A stretch of DNA of 64,000 nt, from contig NZ_CP149574.1 of NCBI RefSeq assembly GCF_037890675.1, positions 3,820,874-3,884,873 on the forward strand, written 5' to 3'. Origin of the DNA: Methylovirgula sp. 4M-Z18. Its GTDB lineage: Bacteria > Pseudomonadota > Alphaproteobacteria > Rhizobiales > Beijerinckiaceae. This document shows, piece after piece, positions 52,424 to 61,236 of the stretch; the stretch's first letter is position 1, and each line of letters begins with the position of its first letter. Under the pieces are notes generated by a model. That model had not been told where the DNA came from. It searched no databases and was given only the letters and a program-made list of their open reading frames with translations. Position numbers and translations under genes: made by a program.

Positions 52424-54736
52424 ATGCGTATCGTCTGCATCGGTGGCGGGCCAGCCGGGCTCTATTTCGGCTTGCTGATGAAAAAACTGCATCCGGACCA
52501 TCAGGTCAGCGTGGTCGAGCGCAACCGGCCTTATGATACATTCGGTTGGGGGGTTGTCTTTTCGGACGCCACGATGGCCTCGATGCAGGCCTGGGATAAG
52601 GAAAGCGCCGACGAAATCCAGCAGGCGTTCAACCATTGGGACGACATCGAGGTGCTGTTCAAGGGCACGCGCCAGCGCACCTCCGGCCACGGTTTCGTCG
52701 GCATCGGGCGCAAGAAGCTCCTCAACATCCTCCAGGCGCGTTGCGAGGCGCTGGGCGTCGAACTGAAGTTCGAGACGGACGTCAACAGCGACAGCGATTT
52801 CCCCGACGCGGACCTCATCATCGCATCAGACGGCCTCAACTCGAGGATACGCAACAAATATGCAAAGGTTTTCGAACCCGATCTGGTGGTTCGCCCCAAT
52901 CGCTATATCTGGCTCGGCACAAACAAGCCTTTCGACGCCTTCACCTTCGATTTCCGCAAAACGGAACATGGCTGGTTCCAGGCGCATATCTATAAATTCG
53001 ACGAAAACACCTCCACCTTCATCGTGGAAACGACCGAAGAGGCCTATGAGGCGCACGGTCTCGGTCAGATGGACCAGCAACAATCGATCGACTTCTGCCA
53101 GAACCTTTTCGCCGAAACGCTCGACGGCGCACCGCTGATGACCAATGCGCGCCACCTGCGTGGCAGCGCGTGGCTCAACTTCAGCCGCCTGATCTGCGGA
53201 AAATGGAGTTGTTTCAACGGCCAATCGCATGTGGTCCTGATGGGGGACGCTGCCCATACCGCGCATTTCGCCATCGGATCTGGCACCAAGCTTGCCATTG
53301 ACGACGCGATCGAGCTTGCCAATCAGTTCAACCAGGCAGGTCACACCAAGGAAAGCATTCCCGACGTTCTCAAAACCTATGAGGACATTCGCCGTATCGA
53401 TGTGGCGCGCATCCAGAATGCCGCGCGCAATGCGATGGAATGGTTCGAAGTGGTGGGCAGCCGCTATGCCGACACGCTGCCACCCGAACAATTCATGTAT
53501 TCCATGCTGACGCGCTCGCAGCGCATCAGCCACGAGAACCTGCGCCTGCGCGACAAAGCCTGGCTCGAAGGGTACGAACATTGGTTTGCCGGCCAATCCG
53601 GTCTTGCCGTCACGGAAAACGAGCGCTGCCTGCCGCCGATGCTCACGCCCTATACTTTGCGTGGCACCACGCTCGCCAACCGCATCGTGGTGTCGCCCAT
53701 GGCCATGTATTCGGCGAAGGACGGGCTGCTCGACGATTTCCATATGGTGCATCTGGGCGCACGCGCACTCGGCGGCGCAGGCCTCGTCTTTGGTGAAATG
53801 ACTTGCGTGGCCGCCGATGCCCGCATCACGCCCGGCTGTCTCGGCCTGTGGAATGACGCCCAGACCAAGGGCTGGAAACGCTTCATCGATTTCGTGCACG
53901 CCAACAGCGCAGCGAAAGTGGGCATCCAGCTTGGCCATGCGGGCCGCAAGGGCGCGACAAAGATTGCCTGGGAAGGCATCGACCAGCCGTTGGAAGACGG
54001 CGCATGGTCATTGCTTTCGGCCTCTGCGCTCCCCTACCTCAAGCACAGCCAGATGCCGAAGGCGATGGACCGGGCCGACATGGATCGCGTGAAGGCCGAT
54101 TTCGTCGCCGCCGCGAAGCGCGCGGCGGAAGCCGGCGCCGATTGGCTGGAGTTCCATGCGGCGCACGGTTATCTGATATCCTCCTTCCTCTCACCGCTCA
54201 CCAACCGGCGCGAGGATGAATACGGCGGCAGTCACGAAAACCGCGCGCGCTATCCGCTGGAAGTCTTCGCTGCCATCCGTGAAGTTTGGCCGCAGGACAG
54301 GCCGATTTCCGTTCGCCTCTCCTGCCATGACTGGACGGACGGCGGAAACACGCCGGAAGATGCGGCGACTTTTGCCAACATGTTCAAGAAAGCCGGCGCG
54401 GACCTCATCGATTGCTCGTCCGGCCAGGTTTGGAAGGAAGAAAAGCCGGTTTACGGCCGGCTGTTCCAGACGCCGTTTTCCGACAAGATCCGTAATGAGA
54501 TCGGTATTCCGACGATCGCCGTCGGCGCGATTTCCGAAGCCGATCATGCCAATTCGATCATCGCGGCCGGCCGCGCCGATCTGTGCGCCGTGGCCCGCCC
54601 GCATCTCGCAGATCCCGCCTGGGTCTTGCATGAAGCCGCGAAGATCGGCCTGAAATCGGTGCCGTGGCCAAAGCAATATATGGCTGCGAAATACCAATAT
54701 GAAGCCAATCTCTCCCGCACCATGGCGGCGAAGTGA
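52424..54736 (+). CDS. Fused flavin monooxygenase/old yellow enzyme: 2-aminobenzoyl-CoA monooxygenase/reductase or salicylyl-CoA 5-hydroxylase type
   Basis: A 770-residue fusion. Residues 1-390 are a p-hydroxybenzoate-hydroxylase-type FAD monooxygenase (IVCIGGGPAGLYFGLLMKK; VVLMGDAAHTAHFAIGSGTK). Residues about 405-770 are an old-yellow-enzyme reductase (LTPYTLRGTTLANRIVVSPM; EFHAAHGYLISSFLSPLTN; VGAISEADHANSIIAAGRAD). This architecture is known from Azoarcus 2-aminobenzoyl-CoA monooxygenase/reductase, which hydroxylates and then reduces the ring to a non-aromatic 2-amino-5-oxocyclohexene-carboxyl-CoA, and from annotated salicylyl-CoA 5-hydroxylases. The nearby ligase supplies the CoA ester. 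It leads a seven-gene operon. Confidence 0.9.
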   Translation: MRIVCIGGGPAGLYFGLLMKKLHPDHQVSVVERNRPYDTFGWGVVFSDATMASMQAWDKESADEIQQAFNHWDDIEVLFKGTRQRTSGHGFVGIGRKKLLNILQARCEALGVELKFETDVNSDSDFPDADLIIASDGLNSRIRNKYAKVFEPDLVVRPNRYIWLGTNKPFDAFTFDFRKTEHGWFQAHIYKFDENTSTFIVETTEEAYEAHGLGQMDQQQSIDFCQNLFAETLDGAPLMTNARHLRGSAWLNFSRLICGKWSCFNGQSHVVLMGDAAHTAHFAIGSGTKLAIDDAIELANQFNQAGHTKESIPDVLKTYEDIRRIDVARIQNAARNAMEWFEVVGSRYADTLPPEQFMYSMLTRSQRISHENLRLRDKAWLEGYEHWFAGQSGLAVTENERCLPPMLTPYTLRGTTLANRIVVSPMAMYSAKDGLLDDFHMVHLGARALGGAGLVFGEMTCVAADARITPGCLGLWNDAQTKGWKRFIDFVHANSAAKVGIQLGHAGRKGATKIAWEGIDQPLEDGAWSLLSASALPYLKHSQMPKAMDRADMDRVKADFVAAAKRAAEAGADWLEFHAAHGYLISSFLSPLTNRREDEYGGSHENRARYPLEVFAAIREVWPQDRPISVRLSCHDWTDGGNTPEDAATFANMFKKAGADLIDCSSGQVWKEEKPVYGRLFQTPFSDKIRNEIGIPTIAVGAISEADHANSIIAAGRADLCAVARPHLADPAWVLHEAAKIGLKSVPWPKQYMAAKYQYEANLSRTMAAK

Positions 54737-54743
54737 GGCGGCG

Positions 54744-55532
54744 ATGCTGAATGCCGAACCTCTGAAAGGACGCCATGCGCTTGTCACCGGAGCCGGAAGC
54801 GGCATCGGTGCGGCGATCGCCCGAACGCTTGCCCAAGGAGGCGCGAACGTGACACTGGCAGGCCGCCGCCGTGCGCCTCTGGAAGAGCTTGCTTCCGACA
54901 TCGGGGCAAACTGTTTCGTCCTTCAAGGTTTCGACGTGACCGAACCGGATGCGATCACCACCGGCCTCGCGGCGGCCCGGGGCACGTTCGGTCCGATCTC
55001 CATCCTCGTCAACAATGCCGGCGAGGCTCCGAGCGCACCTTTCGAAAAGACCTCCGCGGAGATGTGGAACCATGTGCTTTCCGTCGATCTGACTGGCGTC
55101 TTCAACGTGACGCAAGCAACGCTCGCCGATCTCAAGGCGCATAGCGATGGGGCGCGCATCATCAACATCGCTTCGACCGCGGGCCTGACCGGCTATGCTT
55201 ACGTCTCGGCCTATTGCGCCGCCAAACACGGCGTCATCGGCCTGACGCGGGCGCTGGCACTCGAACTGGCGAAAAAGGGCGTGACGGTCAACGCCGTTTG
55301 CCCCGGTTTCACGGACACGCCGATCATCCAGCACTCCATCGGCACAATCATGCAAAAGACCGGGCGCAGCCACGCGGACGCCCTTGCGGAACTCACGAAA
55401 TCGAACCCGCAGGGGCGGCTCGTTCAGCCGCAGGAAGTGGCCGATGCGGTGCTGTGGCTTGCATCGCCGAGCGCTGCTTCTGTCACCGGGCAGGCGATTG
55501 CGGTCTCCGGCGGCGAAGTCATGGCCGGCTGA
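54744..55532 (+). CDS. SDR-family dehydrogenase (aryl-CoA operon)
   Basis: A 262-residue short-chain dehydrogenase. The cofactor motif is HALVTGAGSGIGAAIA, the NNAGEAPS segment follows, and the catalytic set is Ser in NIASTAGLTG with YCAAKHG (Tyr and Lys). It starts seven bases after the stop of the fused hydroxylase gene. It probably oxidises or reduces a hydroxyl/keto group on the dearomatised CoA ester or a later acyl-CoA. Substrate not determined. Confidence 0.9.
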   Translation: MLNAEPLKGRHALVTGAGSGIGAAIARTLAQGGANVTLAGRRRAPLEELASDIGANCFVLQGFDVTEPDAITTGLAAARGTFGPISILVNNAGEAPSAPFEKTSAEMWNHVLSVDLTGVFNVTQATLADLKAHSDGARIINIASTAGLTGYAYVSAYCAAKHGVIGLTRALALELAKKGVTVNAVCPGFTDTPIIQHSIGTIMQKTGRSHADALAELTKSNPQGRLVQPQEVADAVLWLASPSAASVTGQAIAVSGGEVMAG

Positions 55533-55561
55533 GCACAAAAGCAAACGAGAAGAGAAGAACA

Positions 55562-55981
55562 ATGCCCTTCACCATATCGAAGCCCATGCGGTTCGGCGAT
55601 TGCGATCTGACTGGGATCGCCTATCACCCGGCCTACCTGTCCATGCTGGTTGACGTCAACGAGGCAATGTTCGCCTCCTTCGGCGTCACATGGAAAGAGA
55701 TCATGTTCGAGCGCAAGCTTGGCCTGCCCACGGTGACGCTGAACCTTGAGTTCAAAAAGCCCGCGGTCTATGGCGATACGCTCGATTTCGCCGTGCATGT
55801 GCGCGCCATCGGTCGCGCCTCGCTCGATCTGGAAACCGTTGTGACGGTGCGGGGCGATGTGATCTGGACAGTGCGCCAGCGGATCGTCATGACCTCGCTC
55901 GAAGACCACAAATCCCATCCCTGGCCTGACGATGTCCGTGCGGGCCTCAAAAATTATCTGGAGCCCAGACATGATGCATGA
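55562..55981 (+). CDS. Hotdog-fold acyl-CoA thioesterase (4-hydroxybenzoyl-CoA thioesterase type)
   Basis: A 139-residue hotdog protein: MRFGDCDLTGIAYHPAYLSM carries the conserved Asp of the 4-hydroxybenzoyl-CoA thioesterase family (DCDLTGIAYHP), followed by the long helix and the beta-strand region LGLPTVTLNLEFKKPAVYGD. It should release CoA from an aryl or alicyclic acyl-CoA in this pathway. The stop codon overlaps the start of the Rid-family gene by 11 bases, which points to coupled translation. Confidence 0.9.
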   Translation: MPFTISKPMRFGDCDLTGIAYHPAYLSMLVDVNEAMFASFGVTWKEIMFERKLGLPTVTLNLEFKKPAVYGDTLDFAVHVRAIGRASLDLETVVTVRGDVIWTVRQRIVMTSLEDHKSHPWPDDVRAGLKNYLEPRHDA

Positions 55982-56369
55982 AATCATCCAGCCGGACGGT
56001 TGGGCAAAGCCGATCGGTTATTCAAACGGAATCAGTGCCCGGGGCCGCATTGTGCAAATCGGCGGCCAGATCGGCTGGGACGAGCATTGCCAGTTTCATT
56101 CGGACGACTTTGTCGATCAGGTGCGCCAGACGCTGCTCAACATCGTCAGCGTGTTGAAGGCGGCCGATGCAAAGCCCGAACATCTGATCCAGATGACATG
56201 GTATTTCACCGACCGCATCGCCTACAAATCGCGCATGAAAGAAATCGGCGCCGTCTATCGCGAAATCATCGGCCGTCATTTCCCGCCGATGGCTGCGGTG
56301 CAGGTTGTGGCTCTCATGGAAGACCGCGCCAAGATCGAGATTCAGGCGCTCGCCGTCGTGCCCGATTGA
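55971..56369 (+). CDS. RidA/YjgF-family protein without the catalytic arginine
   Basis: A 132-residue trimeric Rid-type protein (GYSNGISARGRIVQIGGQIG; EIIGRHFPPMAAVQVVAL; AKIEIQALAVV). In imine/enamine deaminases of the RidA group an Arg follows Pro-Ala in the PARxxV motif; here the corresponding stretch is PPMAAV, so that Arg is missing. It may still bind an enamine or act in hydrolysis by another route, or belong to a Rid subgroup with different chemistry. Its place after a hydroxylase that is expected to make a cyclic enamine is suggestive. GGAG lies seven bases before this ATG; a second ATG follows directly. Confidence 0.87.
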   Translation: MMHEIIQPDGWAKPIGYSNGISARGRIVQIGGQIGWDEHCQFHSDDFVDQVRQTLLNIVSVLKAADAKPEHLIQMTWYFTDRIAYKSRMKEIGAVYREIIGRHFPPMAAVQVVALMEDRAKIEIQALAVVPD

Positions 56370-56405
56370 AAAGGCCGTCGATCATCAGATTCCAAGGAGG
56401 AAAAC

Positions 56406-56831
56406 ATGAGCACCAAAGTCATGCCCGTCATCACCCGCAAGGGGCAGGAAGACAATCAGACCGGCCAGTCCGGCGGCTGCGTGCGCATTTCCGGTGTTGG
56501 CCCGCAGCATACGCCTGCGACCAAGATCTGGTTCGGCAAAGTCTCGAATGAACCGGGCTATCGTTCTTATCCGCATCATCACGGCGAAGCGGAAACGGGC
56601 GGCTATGTGCTGAAGGGCAAGGCCCGCATCTATTTCGGCGAGAACTGGCAGGAATATCTCGACATGGAGGAAGGCGATTTCATTTTCGTGCCGCCGCACT
56701 GGCCGCATATCGAAGTCAACATGTCCACGACGGAAGAACTGGTCTGGCTGACGACGCGCACGCCGGACAATATCGTGATCAACCTGCCCGACGTTGACGA
56801 CTCTGTTCTCGTCGGCTTCCGGAGGGCCTGA
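56406..56831 (+). CDS. Small cupin-domain protein
   Basis: A 141-residue single cupin. The metal-binding motif is YRSYPHHHGEAETGGYVLKG (three His and a Glu), with the second motif EEGDFIFVPPHWPHIEVN supplying the last His. Such proteins can be dioxygenases, isomerases or sensors. In this operon it could act on a pathway intermediate, for example as a ring-cleaving or C-C-bond enzyme, but the sequence alone does not tell. It overlaps the next gene by one base in a TGATG arrangement. Confidence 0.85.
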   Translation: MSTKVMPVITRKGQEDNQTGQSGGCVRISGVGPQHTPATKIWFGKVSNEPGYRSYPHHHGEAETGGYVLKGKARIYFGENWQEYLDMEEGDFIFVPPHWPHIEVNMSTTEELVWLTTRTPDNIVINLPDVDDSVLVGFRRA

Positions 56832-57679
56832 TGAAGCTGCTGCGCTATGGCCCTTTCGGTGCTGAAAAGCCAGCTCTTCTGGCAGAAGACGGCACGATCC
56901 GTGATCTGTCGAGCATCATCGCCGATATTTCCAGCCAGACGCTGCGCGACGAAACACTTGCGCATGTGCGTGCTGTCGATCCGGCCAGCCTGCCGGCCGT
57001 GTCGCCCGGGCGCATCGGCGCATGTGTCGGCAATATTGGCAAATTCATCTGCGTTGGCCTGAACTATGTCGACCACGCCCGCGAAACCGGCAAGGCGCCG
57101 CCCGAGGAGCCGATCCTCTTCATGAAAGCGACGACCGCAGTCGTTGGCCCGAATGACGATATCGAAATCCCGCGCGGCTCGACGAAGGCCGACTGGGAAG
57201 TCGAACTTGGCGTCGTCATCGGCAAGCGGGCGAAATATGTGCCGGAAGATAAGGCCCTCGACCATGTCGCCGGCTACTGCGTCGTCAATGACGTGTCTGA
57301 GCGCGCCTTCCAGTCGGAGCGGGGCGGACAATGGACAAAGGGCAAGAGCCACGACACATTCGGCCCGATCGGTCCTTACCTCGTGACGCGCGATGAGGTC
57401 ACCGATCCGCAGAAACTTTCGCTCTGGCTGGATGTCGATGGCGTGCGCCGCCAGACCGGCACAACCGGCAACATGATCTTCCCGGTCGCTTTCCTTGTCA
57501 GCTATATCAGCCAATTCATGACGCTGGAGCCCGGTGACATCATTGCCACCGGCACGCCGCCCGGCGTCGGCATGGGCATCAGGCCCGAACCTTTGTTCCT
57601 GAAGCCCGGCCAAGTGATTGCGCTTGGCATTGAAGGGCTTGGCCAACAGCGCCAGCAAACCATCGCCGCGAGGGATTGA
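56831..57679 (+). CDS. Fumarylacetoacetate-hydrolase family protein
   Basis: A 282-residue FAH-fold protein. GKFICVGLNYVDHARETG, the metal ligands in ADWEVELGVVIGKRAKYV and VVNDVSERAFQSER, and the closing GDIIATGTPPGVGMGIRPE are typical of this family, which hydrolyses C-C bonds of beta-diketo acids or acts as decarboxylase/hydratase on 2-oxo acids. In the aryl-CoA operon a beta-diketone cleavage of the former ring is an attractive role. It starts within the stop codon of the cupin gene. Confidence 0.92.
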   Translation: MKLLRYGPFGAEKPALLAEDGTIRDLSSIIADISSQTLRDETLAHVRAVDPASLPAVSPGRIGACVGNIGKFICVGLNYVDHARETGKAPPEEPILFMKATTAVVGPNDDIEIPRGSTKADWEVELGVVIGKRAKYVPEDKALDHVAGYCVVNDVSERAFQSERGGQWTKGKSHDTFGPIGPYLVTRDEVTDPQKLSLWLDVDGVRRQTGTTGNMIFPVAFLVSYISQFMTLEPGDIIATGTPPGVGMGIRPEPLFLKPGQVIALGIEGLGQQRQQTIAARD

Positions 57680-57681
57680 TC

Positions 57682-58464
57682 ATGAGTGATCTGAAGGGCC
57701 GTCTTGCCATCATCACCGGCGGCGCACGCGGCCAGGGCGAAGCCGAGGCCCGCCTTTTTGCCGCAAAAGGCGCCGCCGTCATCATTGCCGACGTGCTGGC
57801 GGAAGAGGGACGCGCGCTCGCGCAAACCCTGCAGGACGATGGCCTCGAAGCTCGCTTCACTTATCTCGACGTCACGGACCCGGCAAGCTGGGCAAGCGCC
57901 GTGGCGCTGGCCCTCGAATGGAAAAGCCGGATCGACATTCTGGTCAACAATGCCGGGATCATCAATCGCTCGACCATATCGAACACCGGCCTCGATGCCT
58001 GGGAGCGTGTGCTCAAGGTCAACCTGACCGGTGCGTTCCTTGGGATACAGGCGGTGAGCGAACCGATGGCCGAAAATGGCGGTGGTTCGGTCGTCAACAT
58101 ATCCTCCAACAGCGCATTTTCCGGCCATTATGATCCGGCTTACACCGCCAGCAAATGGGGCCTTCGCGGATTGACCCGCAGCGCGGCGATGGAATTCGCT
58201 TCGAAGAATATTCGGATCAATGCCGTTTGCCCCGGCCTTGTCGTCACCGGACTGAATGCCTCCAGCCCTCATCTGGAGCCGATGATCCAGATGACGCCGA
58301 TGAAACGCAGCGGCAAGCCCGAAGAAATCGCCGAACTGGTTCTTTTCCTTGCCTCCGATGCATCAAGCTTCATCACGGGAGAGGATTTCGTCATCGACGG
58401 CGGATTCACGGCAGGGGCGGCCTATCGCCGCGTTGCGACGCAAACAGGGATCTTCAAAGCATAG
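57682..58464 (+). CDS. SDR-family dehydrogenase, last gene of the aryl-CoA operon
   Basis: A 260-residue short-chain dehydrogenase distinct from the one at 54744: LAIITGGARGQGEAEARLFA, ILVNNAGIINRS, then NISSNSAFSGHYDPAYTASKWG with the catalytic Ser, Tyr and Lys. The GGARGQGEAEA pattern resembles 3-oxoacyl/hydroxysteroid dehydrogenase-like SDRs. It begins two bases after the FAH gene and closes the operon. It probably reduces or oxidises an alicyclic or open-chain intermediate. Confidence 0.9.
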   Translation: MSDLKGRLAIITGGARGQGEAEARLFAAKGAAVIIADVLAEEGRALAQTLQDDGLEARFTYLDVTDPASWASAVALALEWKSRIDILVNNAGIINRSTISNTGLDAWERVLKVNLTGAFLGIQAVSEPMAENGGGSVVNISSNSAFSGHYDPAYTASKWGLRGLTRSAAMEFASKNIRINAVCPGLVVTGLNASSPHLEPMIQMTPMKRSGKPEEIAELVLFLASDASSFITGEDFVIDGGFTAGAAYRRVATQTGIFKA

Positions 58465-58877
58465 CTGGCACTTGAAGAGGCGCCGCGCCAGCAGTGTTCG
58501 GGTCGTGATCCAACGGCCGCGTTTAAGCGGTCGGTCTCGCACACATGACAGGCGTCGGCCTGCGCGCAGTGCAATCTTGAAACGCAGTCGCATGCGCGGC
58601 CGTTCATATTCGGTCGCGGTGACGATTTAAGCTATGGCCGCGGGCGCCCAAGAGATAGGCACCCTCTCTCCTCGGGCTGCTGTTTCGCGATTGACCCTGA
58701 TTTTATCGGGAGCGGCCGCCAAAAAGCCGACATTCTGTTACGAAATAGTCTCCGTGCGGGAAACCGCATCGTCTCGCGTGCGACACGCATTGAGGTCGCA
58801 CACCTCTGCGTCGTGGCTGAAGGCATCCATTTGGGATGATGCAGCCACTCAACTCCAAAACCAACGAAGAGGGAAAG
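58465..58877. other. Intergenic region, no gene seen
   Basis: About 410 bases between the aryl-CoA operon and the mechanosensitive channel gene. It should contain the operon's terminator and the channel promoter, but I find no convincing hairpin with a T-run and no supported gene. Confidence 0.4.
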
Positions 58878-59753
58878 ATGGAAGAGAAAGCTGCAGAACT
58901 CGTCAAAAATACAAACGCTTTTGTAGTTATGCTCACGGATTTGTTCATAAGGTATGCACTGTCGACCGTTGGCGCGATCGTCATCCTGTGCGCGGGATGG
59001 CTCTTCGCGGGCGTCATGCAGCGATGGACCATCCAATCTCTCGCGCGAATCCACGGTATCGATGAAACCCTTACGCGCTTTTTCGGGGCTTTGGTGCGTT
59101 ACGCCATCCTCATCATGGTTTTTGTCATGGTGCTTGGACAATTTGGCGTGCAAACGGCTTCGATATTGGCGGCCCTCGGCGCAGCGGGTCTGGCCATTGG
59201 TCTTGCACTGCAAGGGACGCTGCAAAATATCGCGGCCGGTATCATGCTGCTCGTGCTGCGCCCCTTGCGGGTGGGCGAATCTATCAGCGCCGGAACGATC
59301 GTCGGCACTGTGCAAGAGATTGGGCTCTTTGCGACAGAGCTGAAAACCTATGATGGCCTTTACATGTTGGTCCCCAACTCGTCGCTATGGAACACGCCGG
59401 TCACCAACTACAGCCGGCTGAAGACACGGATGCATGATTTTAAAGTCAGCATCGCCTATGACGACGACATTGAGAAGGCATTTGCGATCATCAAAGACAT
59501 TGTGGATGCTCAACGCGGCGTCCTGACAACCCCAGCGCCCGTTCATTTTGTTTCGGCCTTAAACGAGAACGCGGTCGTTCTATGCTATCACTATTGGATC
59601 ACGCGCGACGAATATTGGAACGTCGTATGGAACACGATTAAATCGGTCAAAACCGCCTTTGAGCAGGAAGGCTTCCGCATTCCCTACCCGCAGACGATGT
59701 ACTTGCTCGCGGACAAAGGCAAGAAAGGCGATGTTCCCGCGAGCGCTTCCTGA
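58878..59753 (+). CDS. MscS-family mechanosensitive ion channel
   Basis: A 291-residue small-conductance channel. Three N-terminal membrane helices cover about residues 25-140, the pore helix TM3 containing ALGAAGLAIGLALQGTLQNIAAG, followed by the cytoplasmic vestibule (LRPLRVGESISAGTIVGTV; FATELKTYDGLYMLVPNSS). Length is that of the standard E. coli MscS. GAGGGAAAG precedes this ATG. It protects against hypo-osmotic shock. It is a single gene. Confidence 0.94.
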   Translation: MEEKAAELVKNTNAFVVMLTDLFIRYALSTVGAIVILCAGWLFAGVMQRWTIQSLARIHGIDETLTRFFGALVRYAILIMVFVMVLGQFGVQTASILAALGAAGLAIGLALQGTLQNIAAGIMLLVLRPLRVGESISAGTIVGTVQEIGLFATELKTYDGLYMLVPNSSLWNTPVTNYSRLKTRMHDFKVSIAYDDDIEKAFAIIKDIVDAQRGVLTTPAPVHFVSALNENAVVLCYHYWITRDEYWNVVWNTIKSVKTAFEQEGFRIPYPQTMYLLADKGKKGDVPASAS

Positions 59754-59856
59754 ACGTAGCTACGCTCAACAAGCGGCCGTTTCGTGCTATGGTCGATCCC
59801 CGATGTCGCGTGCATAGGCCGCGTTGCCTTGCACGCACCAATGACGGGAGGTCACA

Positions 59857-60786
59857 ATGACACTCACCCTGTCCGAAGAAGCCATCGCAAGAGTCCTGAC
59901 ATACGAACAGCTGATCCCCTTGATGGAAAAGACACTCTCAGCTTTTTCAGCCGGACGCGCCATCCAGCCTATGCGCAATGTGCTTACGATTGAAGAAGGG
60001 AAACGCTTTCTCGGCGTCATGCCGGCTGTCAGCGAGGATGGCATGGGCGCCAAGCTCGTGTGCTTCTACCCGAAAAACGCCGGCACGGGCATTCCGACCC
60101 ATCTGGCCATGATCATGCTGTTCGATCCAGAAACGGGGAAGCCGCTCGCATTTCTTGACGGACGGCTCATCACCGAAATGCGGACTGCGGCCGTTTCAGC
60201 GGCAGTGACAAAACATCTCGCTCCCGAAGGTGGCAAAATTCTCACCTTGCTTGGCAGCGGCATTCAGGCGCATGCCCATCTCCAGGCACTTCGTCACGTC
60301 TGCGATTTCGAGGAAGTGAGGGTATGGAGCCGAACGCGGGAGAACGCTCAACGTTTTTCCGAACAGCACAATGCTACAGCGATGGACCTCGAAACCGCAG
60401 TGCGCGGCGCCGATGTCGTGGTCACTGCGACACTTGCCGTAGAGCCCATTCTGAAGGGCGAGTGGCTCAAACAAGGCGCCCATGTGAATGCGATCGGCGC
60501 TGCCCGCCCAACTTGGAGGGAGCTCGACGACGCTGCCATGCGCAACACTTTGGTTGTGGACTCGCGCGAGGCGGCACTCAAGGAATCTGGCGACGTCATC
60601 TTGTCCAAGGCCGCGATCATCGCGGAGGTCGGCGAAATCTTCTCGAGCTTCAAGAATGTGCCTCGATTTGAAACGACCATCTTCAAGTCCGTGGGAATCG
60701 CTGTCGAGGATATCGCCACGGCGCGGCTCGTCTACGACTCCATCGGAAGCGACCAACGTGATCGTCAAGACTCTCTCTCGCGATGA
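59857..60786 (+). CDS. Ornithine cyclodeaminase/mu-crystallin family protein
   Basis: A 309-residue NAD(P)-binding protein. LTLLGSGIQAHAHLQALRHV is the nucleotide-binding motif, with GRLITEMRTAAVSAAVTKHLA before it and GAHVNAIGAARPTWRELDD later, all typical of the ornithine cyclodeaminase/mu-crystallin family, which includes alanine dehydrogenases, ketimine reductases and cyclodeaminases. It is a single gene with no pathway context nearby; the pipecolate cluster 30 kb away is a possible partner if this is a ketimine reductase, but that is speculation. Confidence 0.9.
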   Translation: MTLTLSEEAIARVLTYEQLIPLMEKTLSAFSAGRAIQPMRNVLTIEEGKRFLGVMPAVSEDGMGAKLVCFYPKNAGTGIPTHLAMIMLFDPETGKPLAFLDGRLITEMRTAAVSAAVTKHLAPEGGKILTLLGSGIQAHAHLQALRHVCDFEEVRVWSRTRENAQRFSEQHNATAMDLETAVRGADVVVTATLAVEPILKGEWLKQGAHVNAIGAARPTWRELDDAAMRNTLVVDSREAALKESGDVILSKAAIIAEVGEIFSSFKNVPRFETTIFKSVGIAVEDIATARLVYDSIGSDQRDRQDSLSR

Positions 60787-60814
60787 GCCCGCTCATACGG
60801 GCGGCTGACGAAAT

Positions 60815-61096
60815 TTAGGCTGCGTTGAGCACCATGCTGGCGTCGCAGATATCGTGCCACCCTTCCATGAGCGCCAGCTCTCCGGCAGTTTGAACATGGT
60901 CGAAAGCTTCCGCCAGGACCGCATCGTGTGCCTCGCCATCCTCGCGCTTCATATATTCTGCATGGGCGGCGGCAAGTGCTTCCGTCGTATCCAGATGTTC
61001 TTTGACAAGAGCTGCACGAACAGCCTCTTCGGCGCGGGCGATGTCGTGGGGGGCGGCATGACCGTGCGTGATCTCAATGTGAAACCGAGCAGTCAT
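60815..61096 (-). CDS. Small conserved hypothetical protein
   Basis: A 93-residue protein, MTARFHIEITHGHAAPHDIA followed by helical, Ala/Glu-rich sequence and ending DICDASMVLNAA. I do not recognise a family. The ATG was chosen because GGAGAA lies about five bases upstream; the frame remains open further upstream, where it overlaps the SRAP remnant in another frame. It is cytoplasmic by composition and acidic. It converges with the ornithine-cyclodeaminase-family gene. Confidence 0.65.
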   Translation of the reverse strand: MTARFHIEITHGHAAPHDIARAEEAVRAALVKEHLDTTEALAAAHAEYMKREDGEAHDAVLAEAFDHVQTAGELALMEGWHDICDASMVLNAA

Positions 61097-61236
61097 TGTG
61101 GTTCTCCGGGATTGGCCCTCGGCAAACAGCGCGGCCACTTCGGCTTCGGTCCCCGCTCTGCCTGTCGGGCAATCGGCGCGATGCCTTCGGGGAAAATGGC
61201 CTTCGGACCTTTCGTATGGGAGTAGAGATTGCACAT
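61093..61236 (-). pseudogene. Remnant of an SRAP (YedK/DUF159, SOS response-associated peptidase) gene
   Basis: A 47-codon frame starts MCNLYSHTKGPKAI, the hallmark N-terminus of SRAP proteins with the catalytic Cys2, and then departs from the family after about 14 residues; intact members have roughly 190-250 residues. The stop codon overlaps the start of the downstream small gene by four bases. An internal deletion or fusion with unrelated sequence seems to have destroyed it. Confidence 0.6.
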
